A stretch of DNA of 26,551 nt from a virus: positions 1-26,551 of the IMG/VR virus record IMGVR_UViG_3300022693_002243; one strand, written 5' to 3'. The notes under the pieces are model-generated. The model was not told where the DNA came from, did no database searches, and saw nothing but the letters and a program-made list of their open reading frames with translations. The translations under genes and the position numbers were made by a program. Positions 13,787-20,209 of the stretch are shown one piece after another (the first letter of the stretch is position 1; every line of letters starts with the position of its first letter).

Positions 13787-14040
13787 TGATCCCTAATGTG
13801 TTAATTATATTTTATAAGAATTCGCTGATTCCGATTTACTGTAGTTCTTTTGTTGAATCGCTTCTTTGTGCGGCACCTTCATAACTATATTATGTTCTTA
13901 CACCAATCCAAAATTACTTGACAATCTATTTCCAATAATAATCTTGAAATTGAGAAAATAATCTAATTATTTTATTGACACCCGTTACTGCAACGGTTAT
14001 TATTAATCATACTTTTAATTCATCACAAAGGAGGCGAAAC
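13787..14040 (+). promoter_or_regulatory. divergent region with promoter-operator, copy 1
   Basis: TTGACA 13975-13980, a 17-bp spacer and TATTAT 13998-14003. The spacer contains the dyad CCGTT-ACTGC-AACGG, well placed for a repressor. The 28 bp at 13980-14007 recur exactly at 20186-20213 in the same promoter geometry. The remaining 170 bp upstream are AT-rich with no gene. Probably regulated by one of the XRE proteins. Confidence 0.7.
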
Positions 14041-14280
14041 ATGACACCCAAAGAATGCAAGCAGCAAATCAGAAAAGAGAACAAAGCTCTTAGATTAGAA
14101 TTCCCGGAACTTAGAAACAAGAAGCATATCGAATTCAATGATATTGAGAGAGCTATAAAATCTCAGTTAGCCAAATTAAAGGCTAAGCTAGAGCGTAAAA
14201 TTTATACGTTTGAAACAAAGTTAGCCTGTTACGATGAAACACTGATTCTTCTGAAGAAAGTACAAAATGAAAATAAATAA
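14041..14280 (+). CDS. hypothetical helical basic protein (79 aa)
   Basis: Start fixed by a perfect AAAGGAGG SD; the frame is open further upstream but that part is the promoter. MTPKECKQQIRKENKALRLE is followed by a predicted coiled coil (IKSQLAKLKAKLERKIYTFE). No family recognised. Its last codons overlap a 14-codon frame (14267-14311, MKINKEEFKAENVK) resembling the start of the next gene. Confidence 0.65.
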   Translation: MTPKECKQQIRKENKALRLEFPELRNKKHIEFNDIERAIKSQLAKLKAKLERKIYTFETKLACYDETLILLKKVQNENK

Positions 14281-14314
14281 AGAAGAATTCAAGGCTGAAA
14301 ATGTAAAATAAATA

Positions 14315-14376
14315 TTGACATTTATTGTCAGACGCAGTAAAATTAATCATACTTTAAATCAATAACACTTAAGGGG
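14315..14376 (+). promoter_or_regulatory. promoter and repeated leader element, copy 1
   Basis: TTGACA 14315-14320, 17 bp, TAAAAT 14338-14343. The 18 bp ending in this -35 box (14305-14322) match those in the 66-bp repeats at 18351 and 18894. The leader 14351-14374 (ACTTTAAATCAATAACACTT) recurs before the genes at 14937 and 15453. Confidence 0.65.
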
Positions 14377-14383
14377 AAATAAA

Positions 14384-14842
14384 ATGAAAAGCACGAAAGA
14401 AGAATTCAAGGACATTCTAGAAAATAAAGTAGACTGGACTGAATTACTAATTGAAATTGCAACCTCAGCATGCAACAGAAATATTCTAATTTTCAATGAC
14501 GGAACCTTTGCTACAGATCACACAGGGTATCAAGAAGATGAAATATTAGGAGCATTCTCTCCATCGATGGGAGATCGGCAGGATGAAGATTTCGCCGAAG
14601 GCTGGGCAGATCATGACGAAGTAACAGGCAATTATATAACACATGAAAATTCCGGGTCAAGAAATCTGACACCTGATGAAATGGTCATTGAATGTATAGA
14701 AGAGGGTGACCATATAGAATGGATAGATCACCTAAAAATAGATGCTTTTATTGATTATTTCCCTGTTGAGGGATATAGGCAACATCCAGAAATTGAAACA
14801 GAATACTTTGAAATAGAGGAAATAGATATTGTTCATGAATAA
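14384..14842 (+). CDS. acidic hypothetical protein (152 aa)
   Basis: AAGGGG SD and own promoter. Very rich in Asp/Glu, especially the C-terminus (YFEIEEIDIVHE) and middle (DRQDEDFAEGWADHDEVTGN). Possible segments include ILIFNDGTFATDHTGYQEDE. Acidic small phage proteins sometimes mimic DNA, but this is only a compositional remark. No family recognised. Confidence 0.65.
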   Translation: MKSTKEEFKDILENKVDWTELLIEIATSACNRNILIFNDGTFATDHTGYQEDEILGAFSPSMGDRQDEDFAEGWADHDEVTGNYITHENSGSRNLTPDEMVIECIEEGDHIEWIDHLKIDAFIDYFPVEGYRQHPEIETEYFEIEEIDIVHE

Positions 14843-14900
14843 AAAGTTAAAACGAGGGAATCTGTTAAAGGTTCCTTTTATTTTCTTATGTATATTAATT

Positions 14901-14919
14901 ACTTTAAATCAATAACACT
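14901..14919 (+). promoter_or_regulatory. repeated leader element, copy 2
   Basis: ACTTTAAATCAATAACACT matches 14351-14369 exactly and most of 15422-15438. It lies 18 bp before the ATG at 14937, in the 5' leader. Confidence 0.6.
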
Positions 14920-14936
14920 AACAAAAAGGATAAACC

Positions 14937-15407
14937 ATGATAAGCGAATTCAAAAACGACTCAGACGAACTAGAACTATTCATGAACAACGATGAGTATA
15001 TCTATCTTAATAAACTAGTGCCAGTTATGAAAAAGTTAGGCCGGGACCACCAAAGTCAGCTCTATAATAAGAACAGAGCCATCAGAATGTTTTATAAAGT
15101 CGCAAGAGTAGGACGCATGAGTTACAATTCCCAGTTTGGACGGACTGGCTTTAATGAGGCTTGCCTTACTAGAGTAGCGGAATCTATAGAAGCCAGCGCA
15201 TATCAAGAGTTAGAACTAGGTAAATGGGGCACCATGAAGCTAGATCCAGTTAAAATCGAAGCCGCAAGAAAAAGCAATGAAGATTTTCATCAATTACTTA
15301 GATCAATCAGAAAAGAAGAAAGACAAAAAAAAATAGATAAAATCATGCAGAAAATGAGGAAATATCCACAACAACCATTGACTTACCAGGGAAGAATTTC
15401 AAATTAA
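14937..15407 (+). CDS. hypothetical protein (156 aa)
   Basis: AAAAGGA SD. Mostly helical; residues 30-90 contain MKKLGRDHQSQLYNKNRAIR and MFYKVARVGRMSYNSQFGRT, and the C-terminus is very basic (IRKEERQKKIDKIMQKMRKY). Possibly nucleic-acid binding by charge. No family recognised. It shares its leader with its two neighbours, so the three genes are likely co-regulated. Confidence 0.65.
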   Translation: MISEFKNDSDELELFMNNDEYIYLNKLVPVMKKLGRDHQSQLYNKNRAIRMFYKVARVGRMSYNSQFGRTGFNEACLTRVAESIEASAYQELELGKWGTMKLDPVKIEAARKSNEDFHQLLRSIRKEERQKKIDKIMQKMRKYPQQPLTYQGRISN

Positions 15408-15421
15408 ATCCGTAGTCCGTT

Positions 15422-15444
15422 TTTAAATCAATAACACTTAAGGA
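15422..15444 (+). promoter_or_regulatory. repeated leader element, copy 3
   Basis: TTTAAATCAATAACACTTAA followed by the AAGGAG SD of the 15453 gene; the same block precedes 14384. A looser version (CAATAACATTAAAGG) precedes the Zn protein at 15902. Confidence 0.6.
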
Positions 15445-15452
15445 GAAACAAT

Positions 15453-15632
15453 ATGAAATTAACAAAAGGGGACTGGGTAACTATTAAAAATATCAGTGGT
15501 AAATTTGTAGATCAAAGTCAAAAGGGATCCGTTGTCTACCAAAATGATAACGGAAGGGCTTACGTTTTTATTCCAAAGAAAAAAGGGTATGCTCATGTCG
15601 GAGGTAGAGAAATTCTAAAAATGTTGGATTAA
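15453..15632 (+). CDS. SH3-like/KOW-like small beta protein (59 aa)
   Basis: AAGGAG SD. MKLTKGDWVTIKNISGKFVD, then SVVYQNDNGRAYVFIP, ends VGGREILKMLD. The pattern of short beta strands with KGD-V start resembles SH3-like beta-barrel proteins. Role unknown. Confidence 0.65.
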   Translation: MKLTKGDWVTIKNISGKFVDQSQKGSVVYQNDNGRAYVFIPKKKGYAHVGGREILKMLD

Positions 15633-15901
15633 ATATCCAGCACAACCAGTAACGTAACAGGGAAAAGTAAAAACAATTGGAGGCTAGTACAATCTAGTGT
15701 CCTCTTTCCCCGGAGTGGGTACCGACCAACTTGGTAAAGTTTTGCAGGATTCTCTTTTTTATCCTAATTATTTGATAAATCTCTGTTTTTGTTGATTCTT
15801 GGATTTTTTGAGCCCGGTTTGGTGTCTCTCTGCGTGTATGTTTGTTTTTTTACGAATTCATCTTCAATGGCAATAACATTAAAGGAAAAAAGGATTTAAA
15901 A
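15633..15901 (+). other. non-coding block upstream of the Zn/transferase pair
   Basis: No gene is visible. It holds several short hairpins (AGG-CTAG-TACAAT-CTAG around 15680-15700; AGGAT...ATCCT 15747-15765) and the left copy (15839-15876) of an imperfect direct repeat whose right copy lies after the transferase gene (16827-16862). No promoter of good quality was found. Confidence 0.45.
15839..15876 (+). repeat. imperfect direct repeat flanking the transferase cassette, left copy
   Basis: GTTTGTTTTTTTACGAATTC then ATCTTCAATGGCAATAA matches 16827-16862 (GTTTGTTTTTTACGCATTCA...TCAATGTCAATAA) with few mismatches. The two copies bracket only the Zn protein and the transferase. Confidence 0.6.
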
Positions 15902-16165
15902 ATGGGATGTAAAAGAACTTTGAGTGCAAATAGTTGGTTCAATTGGTGCGGTGAAACCGATATGGGGCAGACACTCCCTGCTTTATGCGTAGAGTGTGGC
16001 GGCAACTTTGAACTAATGAAAGAAGAAGAAGTATTACAAAGAGAAATTGTTCGTGATGAAAATACCGCATATGAAGAAAACTGGGAAAGAGAAAACCCGG
16101 AAGAGGCTAAAATCAAAAACTTTGAATCTATAGTGAAGTATATTTATGGAATTGATAAAAAGTAA
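15902..16165 (+). CDS. small zinc-binding phage protein (87 aa)
   Basis: WFNWCGETDMGQTLPALCVE plus CGGNF gives a C...C-x2-C pattern seen in a widespread short phage family of unknown role. The rest is a Glu-rich helix. The start is placed at the ATG after AAGGA; an upstream ATG at 15842 lies in the leader. Its 3' end overlaps the transferase start by 20 nt, so the two are one translational unit. Confidence 0.7.
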   Translation: MGCKRTLSANSWFNWCGETDMGQTLPALCVECGGNFELMKEEEVLQREIVRDENTAYEENWERENPEEAKIKNFESIVKYIYGIDKK

Positions 16166-16748
16166 ATTAAATCGAGGACTATGCCCTTATTTAAAAAATC
16201 GTCAATGGATCAGTAGCTTTTTTCAGTCTGTTGAGTTGAATTCAACCATCTACCAATCCATGTTGCACACCGGATTTCGTAGATCCGGTAATATTTTCTA
16301 TCAAAATCAGTGCAACCCATGCAGAAGGTGTATATCCATACGTGTACTCGTAGACGACTTTGTTTTGTCCGGAAGTCAAAAAAGAATCTTGAAGAAAAAT
16401 AAAGATATCAAAGTAAAAAATAGTCCCTTGTCCTTTGATATGGAAAGTTATTTGTTGTACAAGAAGTATCAATATTATCGCCATAAAAATAAAGGGGACC
16501 GTGTTGGAGTGGGTTGGATTGATATATTGCCTGATTTGATTAGCAGTGTATATTTTGCTTATGATCCCGATTTTCATAAGCGTAGTTTGGGTACATTTTC
16601 CATCTTAAAAGAAATCGAATTATGTAAGTTATTACACAAAAAATGGCTCTATTTGGGATTTTGGGTGAAAGATTGTGATAAAATGTCTTACAAAACAAAT
16701 TTCAAACCTTACGAACTGCTCATAGATGAAAAATGGAGCGATCTTTAA
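16146..16748 (+). CDS. bpt: Ate1/Bpt-family aminoacyl-tRNA-protein transferase (200 aa)
   Basis: Family members move Leu (Bpt) or Arg (Ate1) from aminoacyl-tRNA to N-terminal Asp/Glu, creating an N-degron read by ClpS-ClpAP. Signature parts in order: CPYLKNRQ (13-20), GFRRSG (43-48), CNPCRRC (56-62), SGSQKRILKKNKD (75-87), SSVYFAYDPDFHKRSLGTFS (133-152), YLGFWVKDCDKMSYKTNFKP (169-188). Bacterial Bpt is usually about 235-250 aa; here roughly 25-30 residues are absent between YRHKNKGD and VGVGWID, with no frameshift. The start overlaps the Zn gene and lacks a strong SD. A phage location is unusual. Substrate amino acid cannot be decided by eye. Confidence 0.88.
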   Translation: MELIKSKLNRGLCPYLKNRQWISSFFQSVELNSTIYQSMLHTGFRRSGNIFYQNQCNPCRRCISIRVLVDDFVLSGSQKRILKKNKDIKVKNSPLSFDMESYLLYKKYQYYRHKNKGDRVGVGWIDILPDLISSVYFAYDPDFHKRSLGTFSILKEIELCKLLHKKWLYLGFWVKDCDKMSYKTNFKPYELLIDEKWSDL

Positions 16749-16902
16749 GCAATGCTTTATCTATCCAGTCCATGTTTACCATTGTGTGTGTTTGACAAGC
16801 TAGGAGAGATTTGAGTTGCTGCCTTTGTTTGTTTTTTACGCATTCACCGTCAATGTCAATAAAGATACGGCTAAAAAATTCTGTAATTCTTTTCTTTATT
16901 CA
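16749..16902. repeat. intergenic with right copy of the cassette-flanking repeat (16827-16862)
   Basis: This gap between the transferase and convergent minus-strand genes has no ORF. 16827-16862 repeats 15839-15876 imperfectly. A TTGACA at 16793-16798 has no matching -10. Confidence 0.5.
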
Positions 16903-17028
16903 TTAGTGGGCAGGTGTAGTGCCTTGTTCATTTTGAATTTTCCCCATTTTTTCCTTTTCTATCCTATCTAGTTTGTCGTCTACTTCTCTTAGGAGTTGGG
17001 CAAATGGTTTATTGTGTATTGGCTGCAT
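16903..17028 (-). CDS. small protein (41 aa), N-terminus uncertain
   Basis: MQPIHNKPFAQLLREVDDKL, then DRIEKEKMGKIQNEQGTTPA. The frame is open nine codons further (NFILNPDTMQPI) with no standard start, and no SD precedes the ATG. It lies immediately downstream of the 17070-17321 gene. Family not recognised. Confidence 0.45.
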   Translation of the reverse strand: MQPIHNKPFAQLLREVDDKLDRIEKEKMGKIQNEQGTTPAH

Positions 17029-17069
17029 GGTATCCGGGTTAAGGATGAAATTTTATTTTTTCCGATTCA

Positions 17070-17321
17070 TCAATCAAGGCTTGCTTCTTCGAGAAGAAGC
17101 TTTAAAATCATCAGTTCATGAGAGTATTTTTTTTCTTTCTCTTCCTTTATCCAATCAAGGGCCCATTTCTTGTCTTTTTCTTCATTTATTTCTAGGGCCA
17201 CTCTTAGGGCTGCGTGGATATCATCTAAAGATAGATCAGTGTATCTAATAACCACGGCCAGTGAATCAACCAATTTTAAAAAATCATTTGAATATTTTTC
17301 TTGTTCTACTGGATTAATCAT
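17070..17321 (-). CDS. hypothetical acidic helical protein (83 aa)
   Basis: AAGGGG SD. MINPVEQEKYSNDFLKLVDS leads into two helices (LSLDDIHAALRVALEINEEK) and a charged C-terminus. It directly follows terS, in the position often held by a small packaging or head-associated gene. No family recognised. Confidence 0.6.
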   Translation of the reverse strand: MINPVEQEKYSNDFLKLVDSLAVVIRYTDLSLDDIHAALRVALEINEEKDKKWALDWIKEEKEKKYSHELMILKLLLEEASLD

Positions 17322-17340
17322 ATTTCCCCTTTGTTTGTGT

Positions 17341-17967
17341 TTATGCTATTTTCTTAATCTCCTCTTCTATCTCTTCTACTGTCATACCTGCTAGTGGGTC
17401 CTCAATTTCTTGTGTTTGTTCGTAGGATTTGATTTCTTTTGCTCTTGTAATTTCGGCATCGTTATTGAGTCCAACATATTTTACGAGGGATTCTAGTGCT
17501 TTTTGTTTGTCCCCCATTTTTATTTCCTGACCGGTTGGGGTTTCTTTAACGTTTAAAGCGGTCATTGCTGCCTCGCTTAGTTGTTCGGGTGGCTTCAGAT
17601 ACGGCACACTCACTGAGACCCCAAAAGGGTGCGCTTTTGATTTGATTTTTTCTTCGTAAAAATTAAAGACATCGCTTGCCTTTATGAAAGCCATGTGTGC
17701 TAGTTCTCTTATAATTCTTTCTGGAGTTGCGTTGTAACTTTCGGCAATTTCTCGTCTGATTCTTTCGACCTCATCCATGACAATAGGATTTGATAGTAAT
17801 TTTGAAGCACTTTCTTGAGCACCATTAGAGCTATATTTTGCGGCTATGTAGCTTTGTGTTGCATTGCCTGCGGTGGGTGAATCTGTGTAATTTCTAATAA
17901 AATCCAGATTTCTCGGAGTTAATTTATCTTTTTTGCCTCTTTTCTTGCTATTTTTAACAATTTTCAT
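17341..17967 (-). CDS. terS: terminase small subunit, Terminase_2 type (208 aa)
   Basis: Recognises phage DNA and regulates the large subunit. The N-terminal LTPRNLDFIRNYTDSPTAGN, then ATQSYIAAKYSSNGAQESAS and KLLSNPIVMDEVERIRREIA, is the classic LT.KQ..F...Y....NAT.AY..AGYS..GA...A..LL.NP.V HTH region. A middle segment has RIIRELAHMAFIKASDVFNF; the C-terminus is acidic (VEEIEEEIKKIA), as expected for the TerL/portal-contact end. No SD before MKIVKN. terS and terL are separated by plus-strand genes, an unusual order. Confidence 0.85.
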   Translation of the reverse strand: MKIVKNSKKRGKKDKLTPRNLDFIRNYTDSPTAGNATQSYIAAKYSSNGAQESASKLLSNPIVMDEVERIRREIAESYNATPERIIRELAHMAFIKASDVFNFYEEKIKSKAHPFGVSVSVPYLKPPEQLSEAAMTALNVKETPTGQEIKMGDKQKALESLVKYVGLNNDAEITRAKEIKSYEQTQEIEDPLAGMTVEEIEEEIKKIA

Positions 17968-18065
17968 TTTAGGTTAGACTAAAATAGTTACGCCCTTTCT
18001 TTCTAGGCCTATATTTGCACGTTTTTATTTATTCCATAATTTCATGAAATAATTGAAAAGTCAAT

Positions 18066-18296
18066 TCATTTTCCTTGTTCCGGCTTTAGAGAGTCTAAGA
18101 ATGATTTTATTGTTGAAAATTTAAGAACGTTTCCAAGTATTTGAAATTTCTTTTTCTCTGATATATAAAATGTCTGCATCTTTCCATCAAGATCAGTAGT
18201 TGTAAAAACGCTCTTCCCTTGGACGTCTCCGATGAATACAGTTATTGCGTCATTTTCTGGTAAAGAGCGGTTCTTGATCACATCCCCAAATTTCAT
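18066..18296 (-). CDS. hypothetical beta-rich protein (76 aa)
   Basis: ATGAGG SD. MKFGDVIKNRSLPENDAITV, then FIGDVQGKSVFTTTDLDGKM, forms alternating strands, ending LDSLKPEQGK. Upstream of terS on the same strand. No family recognised. Confidence 0.6.
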   Translation of the reverse strand: MKFGDVIKNRSLPENDAITVFIGDVQGKSVFTTTDLDGKMQTFYISEKKKFQILGNVLKFSTIKSFLDSLKPEQGK

Positions 18297-18350
18297 TTAT
18301 ACCTCATTGTTATAATTAAACTTTAATGCTAGCAACTCAATTTATTTCTG

Positions 18351-18416
18351 TCAATGAATGAAACTAGTTAATTTTTTTCATTTTTTTAACAAAAATATAA
18401 AATAAATATTGACATT
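18351..18416 (+). repeat. 66-bp direct repeat with -35 box, copy 1 (copy 2 at 18894-18959)
   Basis: Exact 66-bp repeat beginning TCAATGAATGAAACTAG and ending AAATATTGACATT. The last part is the TTGACA -35 (18409-18414). A TATATA about 16 bp later makes a promoter for the gene at 18481. Copy 2 drives 19018. The repeat and the hexamer array bracket one gene, suggesting duplication of a promoter module. Confidence 0.85.
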
Positions 18417-18480
18417 GTTGTTATAAAAAATATATATATTAGTTTCATTTATAAATAAATAATTTATCAAGGAGAAAAAA

Positions 18481-18732
18481 ATGAGTAACTTAACAGAAAC
18501 TAAAAGTCTGGCGTCTCTTATGGGAAAAAAAGTAACATTCTTTTGCGCTAGTTATATTTATACCGGAATCCTAGTGCATGTAAATGAAAACTTCGTCGAG
18601 ATAAAAGACCCCGCGATTGTTTATGAAACCGGAGATTTTGCAAATAAAGAATATGCTAACGAGCAAAAAGTACATATGAAGACTTTTTTAATCCAAATGC
18701 GCTTCATTGAATCCTTTGGATTAAAGAAATGA
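18481..18732 (+). CDS. conserved phage protein, LSm-like in appearance (83 aa)
   Basis: AAGGAG SD. MGKKVTFFCASYIYTGILVH, then DPAIVYETGDFANKEYANEQ and MRFIESFG, matches a common prophage family (G-KV-F-C--Y-Y-G-L ... IVYETG ... IESFG) of unknown function. The TGA stop is followed in the same frame by 54 open codons of Gly/Gln/Pro repeat, and an overlapping ATGA opens another frame. Confidence 0.7.
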   Translation: MSNLTETKSLASLMGKKVTFFCASYIYTGILVHVNENFVEIKDPAIVYETGDFANKEYANEQKVHMKTFLIQMRFIESFGLKK

Positions 18733-18892
18733 AACCTTCAAGGTCCTGGTCAGGGTCCTGGTCAGGGTCAAGGTCAGGGTCAAAGTCCTGGTCAAGGTCA
18801 AAGTCAGGATGCTGGTCAAGGTCAAGGTCAATGTCCTTGTCAGGGTCAAAGTCCTGGTCAAGGTCAAGGTCAGGGTCCTGGTAAAGGTCAGG
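18729..18892 (+). repeat. GGTCAR/GGTCCT hexanucleotide array, open in all three plus frames
   Basis: About 25 imperfect 6-bp units (GGTCAA, GGTCAG, GGTCCT, AGTCCT). Frame 1 continues the 18481 gene past its TGA as (G-Q/P)n to TGA near 18900. Frame 2 from an overlapping ATG (18729) encodes 51 residues of Ser-Arg/Trp/Gly repeats to 18884. Frame 3 encodes alternating Val-Lys/Arg. Units of 6 bp keep every frame open when copy number changes. Whether any is translated is unknown. Confidence 0.8.
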
Positions 18893-18893
18893 T

Positions 18894-18979
18894 TCAATGA
18901 ATGAAACTAGTTAATTTTTTTCATTTTTTTAACAAAAATATAAAATAAATATTGACATTAATTACAAACATAGTATCAT
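18894..18979 (+). promoter_or_regulatory. 66-bp repeat copy 2 and promoter for the 19018 gene
   Basis: Copy 2 spans 18894-18959. TTGACA 18952-18957, 16-bp spacer, TATCAT 18974-18979. A small AACTCT tandem (18990-19005) precedes the SD. Confidence 0.75.
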
Positions 18980-19017
18980 ATTAAACGTTAACTCTAACTC
19001 TAACTCAAGGATAAAAA

Positions 19018-19494
19018 ATGGAAGCAACAGTATATCAAGAAAGTTATAATTCTAATTTAAATCAAGATATCAAATCTAAGTTTGTTGGTATCAATGTCAA
19101 TATTAGTGTTAGCACATTGATTAAATCTACTACAGACTACCAAGAAGGATCAATGTGGGACCGCGTCGAAAATTTGTATTCTACTGATCATTATGATTGT
19201 GACCTTGAAGAAAACTGTGATTGTGACGAAGATGAAAAAGCACAATTTCCAGAATATTGTGAGTGTGAATGCTCTTGTGAATCAGAACCCGTAGAAATCT
19301 ACGAGTGGTGGTCTGTATCCGAATTTTTAGCTGAAAAATTGAAAGAAAAAGGTCAACCGATTTTAGAAGACTTCGGCTACACTATATGGGGTCGAACTTG
19401 TACAGGTCAATCTATTATGCTTGATGAAGTTATCTCTGAAATATGTATTGGAATGGAAATACTAGAGGGACAGAAAACTGAGTGGAAGCTTTAA
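19018..19494 (+). CDS. conserved phage protein with Cys-rich insert (158 aa)
   Basis: AAGGA SD. The C-terminal half EIYEWWSVSEFLAEKLKEKG, then IWGRTCTGQSIMLDEVISEI and LEGQKTEW, matches a common phage family of unknown function. The middle carries an acidic cysteine-rich insert (CDLEENCDCDEDEK, CECECSCESE) with nine cysteines, which could bind a metal. Driven by the duplicated promoter. Confidence 0.75.
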   Translation: MEATVYQESYNSNLNQDIKSKFVGINVNISVSTLIKSTTDYQEGSMWDRVENLYSTDHYDCDLEENCDCDEDEKAQFPEYCECECSCESEPVEIYEWWSVSEFLAEKLKEKGQPILEDFGYTIWGRTCTGQSIMLDEVISEICIGMEILEGQKTEWKL

Positions 19495-19583
19495 GAAAAG
19501 AATCTTGTGATTTTTCGATTTCTACAAAATTCTATAGCCATAAGTGACATGACATACCCTATGTATATTAGGGGGCTGAAACA

Positions 19584-19742
19584 ATGTCAAGGGGGAAAAT
19601 TAAAAAAGGCGAAGAATATTTGAAAACCACTTTTTTTAATGATGATGGGACCAGAGGGATACATAGGGCGCTACCTGAATTACTTATAATTTTCGAGGGG
19701 CATTCTCTTTCAATAGGCAATCAAAACCAATCGGGGGAGTAA
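19584..19742 (+). CDS. hypothetical protein (52 aa), possibly partial
   Basis: MSRGKIKKGEEY, then LKTTFFNDDGTRGIHRALPE and IFEGHSLSIGNQ. SD GGGGG at a long spacing. The stop lies in a GGGGG...CCCCC hairpin (19733-19752). An open frame with no start follows (19764-19918, IEIGTGLFHHFIEFSSSSII ... IASDLIQFLDKEKN), so this area may hold a decayed gene. Confidence 0.4.
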   Translation: MSRGKIKKGEEYLKTTFFNDDGTRGIHRALPELLIIFEGHSLSIGNQNQSGE

Positions 19743-19908
19743 AGACCCCCATACATTTAATCTTCAAAAAGAAGAAATATAGAAATAGGAACCGGCTTAT
19801 TTCATCATTTTATTGAGTTTTCAAGTTCTTCAATTATTGAAATGGATGACGGTCAAATCAAAAATATAGCATCTGATTTGATTCAATTTTTGGATAAGGA
19901 GAAAAATA

Positions 19909-20013
19909 ATGAAATTTAAACCCCTGAAGCCCTGGATACATATGGCGGGACAAAATGGGCCCACGACAATAAATGAGTTGCAATATAACGTCTTTTATAT
20001 GGAAAAATTATGA
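19909..20013 (+). CDS. 34-aa peptide
   Basis: Perfect AAGGAG SD in the same context as the ATT-start gene at 9650. MKFKPLKPWIHMAGQNGPTT, then INELQYNVFYMEKL. No family recognised. Confidence 0.5.
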   Translation: MKFKPLKPWIHMAGQNGPTTINELQYNVFYMEKL

Positions 20014-20022
20014 TTGTAAAAA

Positions 20023-20184
20023 ATGAAAGATAAACCCGGTAGAGCCGCAGAACGACAGAAAAAAAGGAGAAAGCAATTAAAAAAACTAGCTAAAAAATTA
20101 GGGTTTTCTTCCTGGTCTACGGTTGAAACAAAAATATTAAATAAAAAGTTAGAAATTATTGAAAAAAGCAAAAATAGTTCTTGA
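20023..20184 (+). CDS. small conserved phage protein (53 aa)
   Basis: Very basic N-terminus (DKPGRAAERQKKRRKQLKKL) then AKKLGFSSWSTVETKILNKK, a GFSSWS..ET motif that recurs in short phage proteins. Likely DNA- or RNA-binding by charge. The stop overlaps the -35 box of the next promoter. SD is weak. Confidence 0.6.
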   Translation: MKDKPGRAAERQKKRRKQLKKLAKKLGFSSWSTVETKILNKKLEIIEKSKNSS

Positions 20185-20209
20185 AACCCGTTACTGCAAC
20201 GGTTATTAT
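20181..20209 (+). promoter_or_regulatory. promoter-operator, copy 2
   Basis: TTGAAA 20181-20186, 17-bp spacer containing CCGTT-ACTGC-AACGG, TATTAT 20204-20209. Identical over 28 bp to the promoter at 13975-14003. Confidence 0.7.

Noticed and set aside
18738-18892. CRISPR-like array
   Set aside because: The units are 6 bp with no spacers, and there are no cas genes.
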